A stretch of 64,000 nt of DNA, from contig DASRFA010000050.1 of NCBI GenBank assembly GCA_035651755.1, positions 186,001-250,000 of the forward strand. Direction: 5' to 3'. This document shows positions 33,535 through 42,039 of the stretch, piece by piece. The stretch's first letter is position 1. Every line of letters starts with the position of its first letter. The position numbers were made by a program, and so were the translations under genes. A model generated the notes under the pieces. The model was not told the DNA's origin, ran no database searches, and was given only the letters and a program-made list of their open reading frames with translations. The stretch comes from DASRFA01 sp035651755 (lineage in GTDB: Bacteria; Desulfobacterota; Binatia; UBA12015).

Positions 33535-34263
33535 GTGACCAGCGAACATGGGCTGCCGCTCGACCGCCTCGAAGCGCTCTTCCTCGACGCCGGGAACACG
33601 ATCGTCGGCATGGACCTCTCCCTGGTCGCCGAGGTGCTGGCGGCCCGGGGAGTCCGGGTGGCGCCCGACGCGCTCGCTCGTGCCGAGGCCTCCGCCCGGC
33701 CGGCCGTGTCGCGTCACCTGGCGAGCGGCGGGTCGAGCGAAGCGCGCGACACCTTCACCTTCTACCTGCGGGCAGCGCTCGGCCGGCTGTCGCCTGCCCT
33801 CGACGTGCCGCTCGATCGTCTCGCCGCCGACGTCGCGGCCGAGCTCAAGACCGCGGTCTCCACGCGCCGGCTCTGGTCGAGCGTCCTCCCCGGGGTACCG
33901 GAGGCCCTCGCCGCGCTCCGCGCGCGCGGCCTTCGGCTCGTCGTCGTCAGCAACTCCGACGGCTCGATCGAGCGCGGCATCGCGGAGATGGGCCTCGCCG
34001 GGTACTTCGACGGCGTCGTCGATTCGACGGTGGTCGGCGCGGAGAAGCCGGACCCGCGCATCTTCGGCCACGCGCTCGACGTGTCCCGCACCGCGCCCGA
34101 TCGCACGGCGCACGTCGGCGACCTCTACTCGGTCGACGTCGTCGGCGCGCGCTCGGCCGGCCTCCACGGGGTCCTCCTCGACCCGTTCGGCGACTGGGAC
34201 GGCACCGACTGCCCGCGCTTCCGCGACCTCGCCGCCCTCGCTCGAGCGATCACCGGCCCGTGA
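33535..34263 (+). CDS. HAD-superfamily hydrolase
   Basis: A 242-residue haloacid-dehalogenase-type phosphatase. Motif I is LFLDAGNTI with the nucleophile Asp, motif II is VVVSNSDGS, motif III has Lys in GAEKPDPRIF, and motif IV is HVGDLYSVDVVGA. The second Asp of motif I is replaced (DAG instead of DxD), which occurs in some HAD phosphatases and in dehalogenases. I chose the GTG at 33535 because a TGAGG lies just upstream; a GTG 21 bases earlier is possible. Its end overlaps the convergent crotonase gene by 14 bases. Confidence 0.82.
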   Translation: MTSEHGLPLDRLEALFLDAGNTIVGMDLSLVAEVLAARGVRVAPDALARAEASARPAVSRHLASGGSSEARDTFTFYLRAALGRLSPALDVPLDRLAADVAAELKTAVSTRRLWSSVLPGVPEALAALRARGLRLVVVSNSDGSIERGIAEMGLAGYFDGVVDSTVVGAEKPDPRIFGHALDVSRTAPDRTAHVGDLYSVDVVGARSAGLHGVLLDPFGDWDGTDCPRFRDLAALARAITGP

Positions 34264-35077
34264 AGCGCGGCGGGCGGCGCCCGAGGAACGACGCGACCCC
34301 CTCGCGGAAGTCCTCGGTCGAGAAGCTCGCCACCATCTCGCGGTCGGCCTCGCCCATCGATTCCCCGAGGTCCTGGAAGAGATCGCCGTAGAGCTGGCGC
34401 TTCATGATCCGGATCGAGCGCGGCGAGGACCACGTCGCGATCTCGCGCGCGATCGAGCGCGCCTCCGACATCAGGTCGTCGTGGGCGACGACGCGGTTCA
34501 CGAGGCCCATCCGGAGCGCCTCCTGCGCGTCGACGAGCCGGCCCGTGAACAGGAGATCGCAGGCGTTGTGCATCCCGACGAGTCGCGGGAGGAGCCACGC
34601 GCTCCCGTGCTCCGCCACGAGTCCGCGGCGCGCGAAGACGGTTCCGAAGCGGGCGCGCTCGGACGCGATCCGGAGGTCGTAGAAGAGCATGTACGAGAGG
34701 CCGAGCCCGGCCGCGACGCCGTTCACCGCCGCGATCACCGGCTTCGAGAGCGCGAGCGGATAGCTGTACTCGCCGCGGAACGCGGCGGGAACGTCTTCCG
34801 CGAACGGCGGGGCGTCGCCGAGGTCGGCGAAATCGGCGCTCGCGTCGCCGCCCTTCTGGATGCTCTGCAGCATGTCCATGTCGGCGCCGGCGCAGTAGCC
34901 CTTGCCGGCCCCGGTCACGACGATCGCGCGCATCGCGTCGTCGGCGTCGGCGCTGCGCATCGCATGCCGGACCTCGGCCGCCGTGCGGAGAGTCCAAGCA
35001 TTCAGCTTGTCGGGGCGATTGACGGTGATCTCGCCGACGCCGTCGGCGGCGGAATAGAGGATCTCTCGATAGCTCAT
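34250..35077 (-). CDS. Enoyl-CoA hydratase/isomerase family protein
   Basis: A 275-residue crotonase-fold enzyme: VNRPDKLNAWTL, GKGYCAGADMDML and AAVNGVAAGLGLSYMLFYD mark the CoA site. FARRGLVAEHGS puts a Glu at the second acid position but Ala-Arg where hydratases have the first Glu, so a complete hydratase pair is not evident. The insert DASADFADLGDAPPF after the first oxyanion loop is long. The ATG at 35077 is clear. It is convergent with the HAD gene. Confidence 0.88.
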   Translation of the reverse strand: MSYREILYSAADGVGEITVNRPDKLNAWTLRTAAEVRHAMRSADADDAMRAIVVTGAGKGYCAGADMDMLQSIQKGGDASADFADLGDAPPFAEDVPAAFRGEYSYPLALSKPVIAAVNGVAAGLGLSYMLFYDLRIASERARFGTVFARRGLVAEHGSAWLLPRLVGMHNACDLLFTGRLVDAQEALRMGLVNRVVAHDDLMSEARSIAREIATWSSPRSIRIMKRQLYGDLFQDLGESMGEADREMVASFSTEDFREGVASFLGRRPPRFTGR

Positions 35078-35307
35078 CGGTCGGGCTCCCGGTTCGTCGT
35101 GCGGGCGCGCAAGGGGGCGCGCGCTGCGTCGACGATGGCCTAACCCCGTTCCACCGGCAAGGCGAGCGCGCTACACTCGGATCAACGCGAGCGCCCATCG
35201 GGACGCTGCGAGCCGATCTCCGGCCGGCGCCGTCGTCGCGCGGCTCATGGAGCCGCTGACGCCGACCGATGGCATCCGAGGATGCCGGCTACGAGGAGGC
35301 AATCGCC

Positions 35308-35670
35308 ATGAAACGTCAGGCCGGGCGCGCGGCTTTCGCCGCGTTCGCATTGTCGTCGCTGCTGGCGTTCGCGCCGTCCGCCGCGCGCGAAGCCCAGGCG
35401 CAGGACTGGGCGGGCGAGCAGCGCTGGTCGGTCATGCCGCCGGTGGAGAGCGAGCAGCCGGGCGTCGAGCGCGCCGGAACGCTGCGCGTCGTGCGCTTCA
35501 AGTTCGACGGCGGCGATCCGATGCAGGACCAGGGAACGGTCCTCGGTTGGGCGAACGCCGCCGCCACGGGCACGCTCGAGCCCCGGCGCGAGGAGCAGCC
35601 CGAGGACGCGCTCCTCGAGATCGTCAATCACAAGCCGCCGACGCCGGGCGGCGCGCTGCACGGCGAGTGA
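35308..35670 (+). CDS. Small exported protein of unknown function
   Basis: A 120-residue protein with a Sec signal peptide (AAFAAFALSSLLAFAPSAA, cleavage near AQA-QD). The ATG at 35308 has GAGGAGG eight bases upstream, which decides it over an upstream in-frame ATG at 35269. The mature part (~85 residues) is polar with Val/Phe strands (TLRVVRFKFDGGDP) and no cysteines. I do not recognise it. Confidence 0.6.
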   Translation: MKRQAGRAAFAAFALSSLLAFAPSAAREAQAQDWAGEQRWSVMPPVESEQPGVERAGTLRVVRFKFDGGDPMQDQGTVLGWANAAATGTLEPRREEQPEDALLEIVNHKPPTPGGALHGE

Positions 35671-35683
35671 CCACGGCGGTCAG

Positions 35684-36010
35684 CTACTGCAGGAGCGCGG
35701 TCGTCTCGAAGTAGACGAACGAGTCCGTCTCGCAGGCGTCGCAGCGCAGGTGCGCGACGCGGAATCGACGCTCGGCCACCTCGCGCGTCCCCTCGCCGAC
35801 GAGCGCAGGGCGCGAACCGCAGCCGCAGCGCCAGAGGCGGAGGTGCGAGTCCATCTCGTCGAACGAGCGGATCGCGATCGGGTCCTGCAGCGTCGCGCCG
35901 GGCCGCTCGGCGAGCGCGCGCTCGGCGCGCGCGCGCTCCCTTTGCTTCCACGCGACGGCGGCGACGGCGGCGACGATCGCGAGCGCCAGAGCGAGCGCAA
36001 TCGGGCTCAT
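35684..36010 (-). CDS. Small membrane-anchored CxC/CxxC protein
   Basis: A 108-residue protein: one N-terminal membrane helix (residues 3-21, IALALALAIVAAVAAVAW), a short charged linker, then a soluble domain with CGCG (about 62) and CDACE (about 91), a likely zinc ribbon. It is convergent with the small exported protein, 13 bases between stops. No family recognised. Confidence 0.6.
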   Translation of the reverse strand: MSPIALALALAIVAAVAAVAWKQRERARAERALAERPGATLQDPIAIRSFDEMDSHLRLWRCGCGSRPALVGEGTREVAERRFRVAHLRCDACETDSFVYFETTALLQ

Positions 36011-36064
36011 CGGCGCGTCCCCATACCCTGGGACTGTCGGCCGCGCCTGTGATAGTCAACCGCC

Positions 36065-36745
36065 ATGCCGGACGAGGATCGCGCCGTCGCCGACGTCCTC
36101 CCGTTTCTCTACCGACGCCACCCGTGGCACGGCATCGCGATCGGCGATCAGGCTCCCCGCAAGGTGACCGCGTTCATCGAGATCGTCCCGACGGATACCG
36201 TCAAGTACGAGCTCGACAAGGCGACCGGTCACCTGAAGATCGACCGCCCGCAGAAGTTCTCGAACGTCTACCCGACGCTCTACGGGTTCCTGCCGCAGAC
36301 GTACTGCGGCGACGAGACCGGCGCCTTCTGCGGCGAGCGCACCGGCCGGACCGGCATCGTCGGCGACGGCGATCCGCTCGACGTCTGCGTCCTCTGCGAG
36401 CGCGACATCTCGCACGGCGACATCCTCGTGCACGCGATCCCGATCGGCGGCCTCCGGATGATCGACCACGACCAGGCCGACGACAAGATCATCGCCGTGC
36501 TCGAGGGCGATGCGGTGTACGGCAACTGGCTGGAGATCGACGAGAGCCCCTCCGCGCTCATCGAGCGCCTGAAGCACTACTTCCTCACGTACAAGCAGAC
36601 GCCGGGCGCGCGCGATCCGCGCGTCGAGATCACCCACGTCTACGGGCGCGAGGAGGCGTACGAGGTCATCCACCGCACGCAGATCGACTACGACCGGAAG
36701 TACGGCCACCTGAAGGCGTTGCTCGCCGAGGTCCACGGGAAGTAG
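36065..36745 (+). CDS. ppa: Inorganic pyrophosphatase (family I)
   Basis: A 226-residue soluble pyrophosphatase that hydrolyses PPi from biosynthetic reactions. The signature DGDPLDVCVL gives Asp101, Asp103 and Asp106, and KYELDKATGHLKIDR is the conserved early strand pair. It is longer than the ~175-residue E. coli enzyme, with an insertion around residues 80-98 (TYCGDETGAFCGER) that carries two cysteines and resembles the longer, eukaryote-like family I members. The next gene begins 1 base after the stop, suggesting co-transcription. Confidence 0.93.
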   Translation: MPDEDRAVADVLPFLYRRHPWHGIAIGDQAPRKVTAFIEIVPTDTVKYELDKATGHLKIDRPQKFSNVYPTLYGFLPQTYCGDETGAFCGERTGRTGIVGDGDPLDVCVLCERDISHGDILVHAIPIGGLRMIDHDQADDKIIAVLEGDAVYGNWLEIDESPSALIERLKHYFLTYKQTPGARDPRVEITHVYGREEAYEVIHRTQIDYDRKYGHLKALLAEVHGK

Positions 36746-36746
36746 G

Positions 36747-37283
36747 TTGGCCACCGTGACGCTCTCCGAGGCGCACCGGCGCTACCTGATCGTCGAGCAG
36801 TCGATCGGCGCGGCGGTCTTCAACTTCGTCCTGAACGGGGCGATCGCCTGGCTCACGTTCCGGTCGCTCGAGACCATCCCGGTGTGGGGTCAGCAGAGCA
36901 TCGCCGGCGACACGATCGGGACCGCGTTCCTCCTTCCGTTCATCACGTGCCTGATCGTCACGCGGCTCGCGCACGCGGAGCTCCGGAAGGGGAGGCTGCC
37001 CGCGCTCGAATGGCGGCGCGCGAGCCACCCGTGGCTCGCCCGGCTGCCGCACTCGACCTGGGCGCGCGGCGCGATCCTCGGCCTCGTGTGCGTGGTGATC
37101 TCGGTGCCGGTCTCGCTGTGGGCGCTGAGCGTCCTGGCGGCGGACGGGATGGGGTTCTGGGCGTTCATCGCCTTCAAGGCGACGTTCGCGGCGGTCCTCG
37201 CGGCGATCTTCACGCCGGTGATCGCGCTCGCTGCGCTCGCCGACGGCGTGCCGCAGCGCGCACCCGTCGGCGCGGCGCGCTGA
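36747..37283 (+). CDS. Four-helix integral membrane protein of unknown function
   Basis: A 178-residue protein with four predicted membrane segments (about 20-37, 55-72, 108-128, 140-165). No catalytic motif is evident; RYLIVEQSIGAAVFNFVLNGAI at the start is reminiscent of small DUF membrane proteins. It starts at TTG 36747 or GTG 36756, directly after ppa. The shared transcript with ppa is the only functional clue. Confidence 0.7.
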   Translation: MATVTLSEAHRRYLIVEQSIGAAVFNFVLNGAIAWLTFRSLETIPVWGQQSIAGDTIGTAFLLPFITCLIVTRLAHAELRKGRLPALEWRRASHPWLARLPHSTWARGAILGLVCVVISVPVSLWALSVLAADGMGFWAFIAFKATFAAVLAAIFTPVIALAALADGVPQRAPVGAAR

Positions 37284-37325
37284 GGCGTCGGCGCGCGGCG
37301 GCGTCGCGTCGGCGTCGGCGTCGGC

Positions 37326-37545
37326 GCGCGGCGGGAGCGGCGCGTGAGCGGGCACGGCGACTCCTGTCGGAGGCGCCCTTTTGTTGTCTCATGGGCAAGG
37401 AGGGGCGCCTCCTCCAACGTCGCTGCCGGTGCTCGCTCACGCGTCGCTCCCGCCGCAGGCAGGACGCTGCCGGGCGACAGGTCGTCGTCGCGATCGTTTT
37501 GCCGGTGGCCCGCTCGCGCGGCTCGCCGCGCGACGCTGCGGCAGC
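37326..37545. repeat. Palindromic double-hairpin element, copy 1
   Basis: An intergenic 220-bp element. The outer arms GGCGGGAGCGGCGCGTGAGC and GCTCACGCGTCGCTCCCGCC pair with only G-U-type differences; an inner arm pair GGAGGCGCCC / GGGGCGCCTCC encloses a loop with TTTTGTTGTCTCATG. A second hairpin, GCGCGGC-TC-GCCGCGC, follows near 37516-37531. It matches copy 2 at 55515-55733 over its full length. It fills most of the 322-base gap before the TetR gene; the rest, at 37285-37325, is a GTCGGC-type short tandem repeat. Confidence 0.85.
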
Positions 37546-37591
37546 TGCCGCCGAGGGGAATGGCGCAGCTTCGTGCGACGTGGGTGTTGAC

Positions 37592-37606
37592 TGACCGAGT
37601 CGGTCA
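37592..37606. promoter_or_regulatory. Probable TetR operator (TGACCGA-G-TCGGTCA)
   Basis: A perfect 7-bp inverted repeat with one central base, overlapping the first base of the tetR start codon. A TTGACT (37587-37592) that could serve as a -35 box overlaps it. The position fits autorepression of the tetR-acyltransferase operon. Confidence 0.65.
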
Positions 37607-38337
37607 TGAAATGGTCTGCGTCGATGGCGCGGCGGAGCCCGGAGGATCGGCCGGAGAAGCTGGTTGCGGCGGCGACGCGGGTGTTCATCGAGCAGGGGTA
37701 CCGGCGGACGCAGGTGGCGGACGTCGCGGCCGCGCTCGGGGTGGCGAAGGGGACGATCTACCTGGCCGTCGAGAGCAAGGAGGCGCTCTTCGACCTGGCG
37801 CTGCGCTACGCTGACGCGCCGACTCCGTTTGCGAATCCGCCGAAGCTTCCGGTGCCGACGCCGCGGGCGGGGGCGACGCTGCGATTCGTGCGCGAGAAGC
37901 TGGCGAGCAACCGCGTGCCGCCGACGCTGGCCGCGGCCGCGCGCCGGCGACCGCGCGACGTCGCGGCGGAGCTCGAGCAGATCGTCTGCGAGCTCTACGA
38001 CGTGCTCGCCGCCAATCGGTGGGGGATCAAGCTCATCGATCGCTGCGCGCCGGACTATCCCGAGCTCGCGAGCCTCTGGTTCGTCGGCGCGCGCGGCGGG
38101 CTGATGGATCTGCTGTCGGATTACCTCGCCGATCGCATCCGGGGCCGGCGGCTCCGGCCCGTGCCCGACGCGCGCGTCGCGGCGCGCCTGATCATCGAGA
38201 CCACCGTGTACTGGGCGGTGCATCGCCACTGGGATGCGCACCCGCAGACCGTGGACGAGGGCGTCGCGCGCGCGAGCGTCGTGCGCTTCGTCGTCGGCGC
38301 CCTCGCCCCCGAGAAAGCGAAGGAGAAGGCAGCATGA
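37606..38337 (+). CDS. TetR family transcriptional regulator
   Basis: A 243-residue regulator: RPEKLVAAATRVFIEQGY, TQVADVAAALGVAKGTIYL and VESKEALFDLALRY form the DNA-binding domain; the C-terminal ligand domain is Arg/Ala-rich. The ATG at 37606 overlaps the palindromic operator; a second ATG at 37624 (MARRSPED) is the alternative. It ends in ATGA shared with the acyltransferase-DUF2147 gene, so it probably regulates that gene. Confidence 0.88.
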   Translation: MKWSASMARRSPEDRPEKLVAAATRVFIEQGYRRTQVADVAAALGVAKGTIYLAVESKEALFDLALRYADAPTPFANPPKLPVPTPRAGATLRFVREKLASNRVPPTLAAAARRRPRDVAAELEQIVCELYDVLAANRWGIKLIDRCAPDYPELASLWFVGARGGLMDLLSDYLADRIRGRRLRPVPDARVAARLIIETTVYWAVHRHWDAHPQTVDEGVARASVVRFVVGALAPEKAKEKAA

Positions 38338-40007
38338 ACGCGACCGCTTCCGCCCGCCGTCACGACATCGATTGGCTCCGCGTCGGCGCGACCTACCTGC
38401 TCTTCGCCTTTCACGTCGCGAAGGTGTTCGATCCGGCGCCGTTCTACCACGTGCGAAACGGCGACCTGTCGTTCGGCATGACGGTCCTCTGCGGGTTCAT
38501 CCACCTCTGGCACATGCCGCTCTTCTTCCTGCTGGCGGGGTGGTCCATCGTCGGCTCCCTCGGGGCGCGCGGCGCTGGCGGCTTCGTGAGGGAGCGCATG
38601 CTCCGCCTCTTCGTCCCGCTCGTCGCCGGGACCGCGCTCTTCGGCCCGGTCATCAAGTACTTCGAGCTCCGGAGCGGGATGGACGCGAACTTCACCGGCC
38701 TCTACGTCCGCCCCGACCTGCTCGACGGCTTCCGCACGGTCATCCCACAGGGCCTTCCCGAGATGAAGCCTTTCCACGAGAGCTTCCTCGCGTTCTGGCC
38801 GACCTTCTTCACGACGCCGGAGCGGGTGACCTGGGCCCACCTGTGGTTCATCGCCTACCTCTTCACGTTCTCGCTGCTCTACCTGCCCATCTTCGTCGCG
38901 CTGCTGCGCCGGCGTCCGAGCGGAACGCGCGTCGCCGCGCCGTGGGTGTACGCGCCGATCGTTCCGCTCGCGCTCGTGCAGGTCTTCCTTCGCCCGTACT
39001 GGCCGGGCCTCCAGAACCTCTTCGACGACTGGGCGAACTTCGCGATGTACAGCACCTATGTCGTCGCCGGCTTTGCCCTCGCTTGGAACCCGGCTTTGGA
39101 GGACGCGGCGCATCGCGAGGAGAAGCGCGCGTTCGCGATCGCGGGCGCGGCGCTCGTCGTGCTGGTGCTCGCGCTCTTCGGCGTCGTCCGGTCGCCGACG
39201 GTGCTGCTCGCCGGGACGGCGGTTGCGGGCTGGTGCCTGGTGGTCGGAATGCTGGGCTTCGCGCGCCGCGCGCTTTCTTTCGCCACGCGCGGCCTCGACT
39301 ACCTCGTCGAATCCGCCTTGCCGGTCTACATCCTCCACCAGGCCGGGATCGTCGTCCCCGGGTACTTCATCGTGCAGCTTCCGCTCGGGATCGCGGCGAA
39401 GTTCTTCCTGCTCCTGGCGGTCGCGGTGGCTTCGACGATGGCCGTCTACCACTTCGTCGTGCGGCCGTTCGGCCCGACGCGCTTCCTCTTCGGGATGCGG
39501 CCGCGCGCGCGCCGCGCCGCGGCCTGGCGCGCCGCGCCGCGCGCAGCGGCTGCCGTCGCGATCGCGGTCGTCGCGACTGGTGCCGGCGCGCGCGCGGCGG
39601 ACGCGGGGAGCCCGGTCGGCGTCTGGCTCGCCGAGGGCGGCGCCGCGACCGTCGAGATCTTCCCGTGCGACGCGAGTCTCTGCGGCCGCGTCGCGTGGCT
39701 CCGCTCGCCGATCGACGACGAGGGCTGCGAGCTCCGCGACGAGCGCAATCCCGACCCCGCGCTGCGGGCGCGGTCGATCGTCGGCCTCGAGATCCTGCGC
39801 GGACTGGCCGAGGACGGCGAGCCCGGAGCGTTCACCGGGGGCACGATCTACGATCCGACGAGCGGGCGAACCTACAGCTGCAAGGCGACGCTCGACGGCG
39901 CAGATCGCCTGAAGCTCCGCGGCTACCTCGGCGTCCCGCTGCTCGGCCGAACGACGACGTGGGTGCGGCTCGGCGCCGAGCGCGCCTGCGCCACCGGGCG
40001 CTCGTGA
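38334..40007 (+). CDS. Acyltransferase-3 fused to a DUF2147 domain
   Basis: A 557-residue protein. Residues 1-390 are an acyltransferase-3 (OafA/OpgC-like) membrane domain with about ten helices; HDIDWLRVGATYLLFAFHV is the family start with the conserved His, and LPVYILHQAGIVVPGYF the late signature. Residues ~395-424 look like a relic signal peptide (hydrophobic Ala/Val run ending ARA-AD). Residues ~425-548 are DUF2147: GVWLAEGGAATVEIFPC, CGRVAWL, NPDPALRARSIVGLEILRG (two pieces) and GGTIYDPTSGRTYSC. The domain would face the periplasm. DUF2147 is usually a stand-alone secreted protein. Start coupled to tetR by ATGA. Confidence 0.85.
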   Translation: MNATASARRHDIDWLRVGATYLLFAFHVAKVFDPAPFYHVRNGDLSFGMTVLCGFIHLWHMPLFFLLAGWSIVGSLGARGAGGFVRERMLRLFVPLVAGTALFGPVIKYFELRSGMDANFTGLYVRPDLLDGFRTVIPQGLPEMKPFHESFLAFWPTFFTTPERVTWAHLWFIAYLFTFSLLYLPIFVALLRRRPSGTRVAAPWVYAPIVPLALVQVFLRPYWPGLQNLFDDWANFAMYSTYVVAGFALAWNPALEDAAHREEKRAFAIAGAALVVLVLALFGVVRSPTVLLAGTAVAGWCLVVGMLGFARRALSFATRGLDYLVESALPVYILHQAGIVVPGYFIVQLPLGIAAKFFLLLAVAVASTMAVYHFVVRPFGPTRFLFGMRPRARRAAAWRAAPRAAAAVAIAVVATGAGARAADAGSPVGVWLAEGGAATVEIFPCDASLCGRVAWLRSPIDDEGCELRDERNPDPALRARSIVGLEILRGLAEDGEPGAFTGGTIYDPTSGRTYSCKATLDGADRLKLRGYLGVPLLGRTTTWVRLGAERACATGRS

Positions 40008-40062
40008 CCGGCGGCGGTACGCCGGCGCGTCGACGGGCGTCGGAGGCAAAGCGCGCCGGGCT

Positions 40063-40848
40063 TCAGTCTTCGCGCTCGCCCTTCTTCGGCGGCCCCGTGA
40101 CGCGCAGGCCTCCGAGCTTGATCGCGAGCCAGTAGAGGTCGCCGTCGGAGGCGGTGACGTCGCCGCGCGCGCTCGTCGAGCGAAGCGCGCGCACGGTGGT
40201 CTTCGTCATCGCGACCGGCACCGCCGGCTGGCGCACGATCTTGCGCGCGATGTCGCGCGCCCGGGCGACGCTTTCGCCGTCCTCGGCGAGGTGATTGACG
40301 AGGCGGTAGGCGAGGGCGTCCTGCGCCGAGATCCGCTCGCACGTCGTCACCAGCTCGATCGTCCGGGCCGGGCCGATCTCGCGCACGAGGAGGGGCAGGG
40401 CGCCCCACGTGAGCGGCATCCCGATCTCGACCTCCGGGATCGACATCCACGCGGAGCGCTCGATCACGCGCAGGTCGCACGCGAGCGCGAGAACCGCGCC
40501 GCCGCCGACGCACGGGCCGTTGATCGCGGCGATCGTGATCTGGTCGAGGGCGTCGATGGCCCCGATCGTGCGATCGCCGATGCGCGCGCGATGGCGGCGC
40601 TCGAGGTCGTTCCGCGGCTTCCCCTCCTCGCGCGGGTTCGAGAGGTCGGCGCCCGCGGAGAATGCGCGCCCGGCGCCGGTCAGGATCACGACGCGCGTCT
40701 CGAAGTCGCTCCGGAGCTCCCCGCAGATCTCCTGCAGCGCGCGGTGCTCCGCCGGCGAGAGCGCGTTCAGCTTCGCCGGGCGATCGAGGACGACGGTCGC
40801 GATCTCGCCGTCGCGCTCGAGCCGGACCGTGGAGGATGCATTCGACAT
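40063..40848 (-). CDS. Enoyl-CoA hydratase/isomerase family protein
   Basis: A 261-residue crotonase-fold enzyme with VLDRPAKLNALSP, GRAFSAGADLSNP and AAINGPCVGGGAVLALACD. The IPEVEIGMPLTWGAL segment has Glu at the first acid position, as in hydratases, but Thr-Trp at the second. ATG at 40848. It is convergent with the acyltransferase-DUF2147 gene (55 bases) and divergent from the secreted hydrolase. Confidence 0.88.
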   Translation of the reverse strand: MSNASSTVRLERDGEIATVVLDRPAKLNALSPAEHRALQEICGELRSDFETRVVILTGAGRAFSAGADLSNPREEGKPRNDLERRHRARIGDRTIGAIDALDQITIAAINGPCVGGGAVLALACDLRVIERSAWMSIPEVEIGMPLTWGALPLLVREIGPARTIELVTTCERISAQDALAYRLVNHLAEDGESVARARDIARKIVRQPAVPVAMTKTTVRALRSTSARGDVTASDGDLYWLAIKLGGLRVTGPPKKGERED

Positions 40849-40989
40849 CGAAAAGCGCCGGGCGGCGGAGCCCGCCCAACGGTAGGGCGGTCGCTCCGGC
40901 GCCGTCAAGCCGGAGCCGGATGCGCCGTTCGACGCCCGTCGGCCCGACCCCGTTGCGGCGAAGAGCGCGCCGGTGATAGCGGTTGCGCC

Positions 40990-42039
40990 GTGAACCTCTC
41001 GACCATCCGACGCTGGACCGGGGCGCTCGCTGCACTCCTCGCGATCTCCCTCCCGTGCGCGGCTCACGCCGCCGCGCCAAATTTCGACCGGGGCCCGCAC
41101 GAGGTCGGCCTCATGGTCACCGACTTCACGAAGCCGTCGGAGACGACCGGGCAGCCCCGGACGCTGAACACGTACATCTGGTACCCGGCGGTCGCGAACA
41201 CCGGGCACGCGCAGGGCAACGCGCTGCGCGACGCGGACGTGCTTTCCGGTCGCTGGCCGCTCATCATGTTCTCGCACGGCTCGTGCGGCATCCCGAACCA
41301 GTCGCCGTTCTACGCCGAGGCGCTCGCGAGCTGGGGGTTCATCGTCGCCGCGCCGTCGCATCCCGGCAACACGACCTTCGAGCTCTCGACGTGCTCGCAG
41401 CCGGCCGTGCTCGCCGACTCGTTCGCGAACCGCCCGGCGGACATCGGCTACGTGGCAAGCGTGCTGATCGGCGCGTCCCGCTCCGAGCCCGACTCGCCCT
41501 TCTATCGACGCGTCGATCCCGATCGGCTCGGCATGACCGGCCACTCCTTCGGCGGACAGACGACGCTCCGGGTCGCCGCTTCCGACCGCCGCTTCGACGC
41601 GGCGGTCGCGCTCGCGCCGGCCGTGGGCGAGGGGCTCTCGACGCTCGACATCGAGATCCCGACGATGGTGATGGGCGCGGAGCTCGACAGCCTGACGCCG
41701 TTCGAGACGGCGTCGCGCGACGCCTACGCGCTGCTGCGCGGGCCGCGCTTCCTCGTCGAGCTTCTGAACACGGGCCACTGCGCGTTCGCGATCGCGTGCG
41801 GCGAGTCGCTCTGCGGGAACGGCTGCCAGCCCGGGACCGCGAGCCTCGACGAGACCCACCACCTGACGAACCGCTACGCGGTTCCGTTCTTCCTGACGTA
41901 CCTCGCGCGCAGCGCGAACGACACGTCGCTGCTCCTTCCGAGCGCCGCGCCGGACGGAGCGGTCGTCGTCGCCGCAGTGCCGTCGTCCGGTCGCGTGCCG
42001 CTGCTGCGGTCGCGCCTCCCGGGGCTCCGGGTGCGATGA
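40990..42039 (+). CDS. Secreted alpha/beta hydrolase (dienelactone hydrolase/PAF-acetylhydrolase-like)
   Basis: A 349-residue exported hydrolase. The GTG start at 40990 gives a signal peptide ending AHA-AA near residue 25. PLIMFSHGSCG is the oxyanion strand, GMTGHSFGGQT (Ser near residue 185) the nucleophile elbow, MGAELDSLTP the acid, and NTGHCAFA the His. It resembles plasma PAF-acetylhydrolase-like bacterial esterases. Several C-terminal cysteines (CGESLCGNGC) may form disulfides. The stop overlaps the ATG of the selenoprotein gene (ATGA), so the two are coupled. Confidence 0.85.
   Translation: MNLSTIRRWTGALAALLAISLPCAAHAAAPNFDRGPHEVGLMVTDFTKPSETTGQPRTLNTYIWYPAVANTGHAQGNALRDADVLSGRWPLIMFSHGSCGIPNQSPFYAEALASWGFIVAAPSHPGNTTFELSTCSQPAVLADSFANRPADIGYVASVLIGASRSEPDSPFYRRVDPDRLGMTGHSFGGQTTLRVAASDRRFDAAVALAPAVGEGLSTLDIEIPTMVMGAELDSLTPFETASRDAYALLRGPRFLVELLNTGHCAFAIACGESLCGNGCQPGTASLDETHHLTNRYAVPFFLTYLARSANDTSLLLPSAAPDGAVVVAAVPSSGRVPLLRSRLPGLRVR

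Noticed and set aside
37285..37325. GTCGGC-type microsatellite next to the palindromic element
   Set aside because: It is a short GC-rich simple repeat and is not part of the duplicated unit at 55515.
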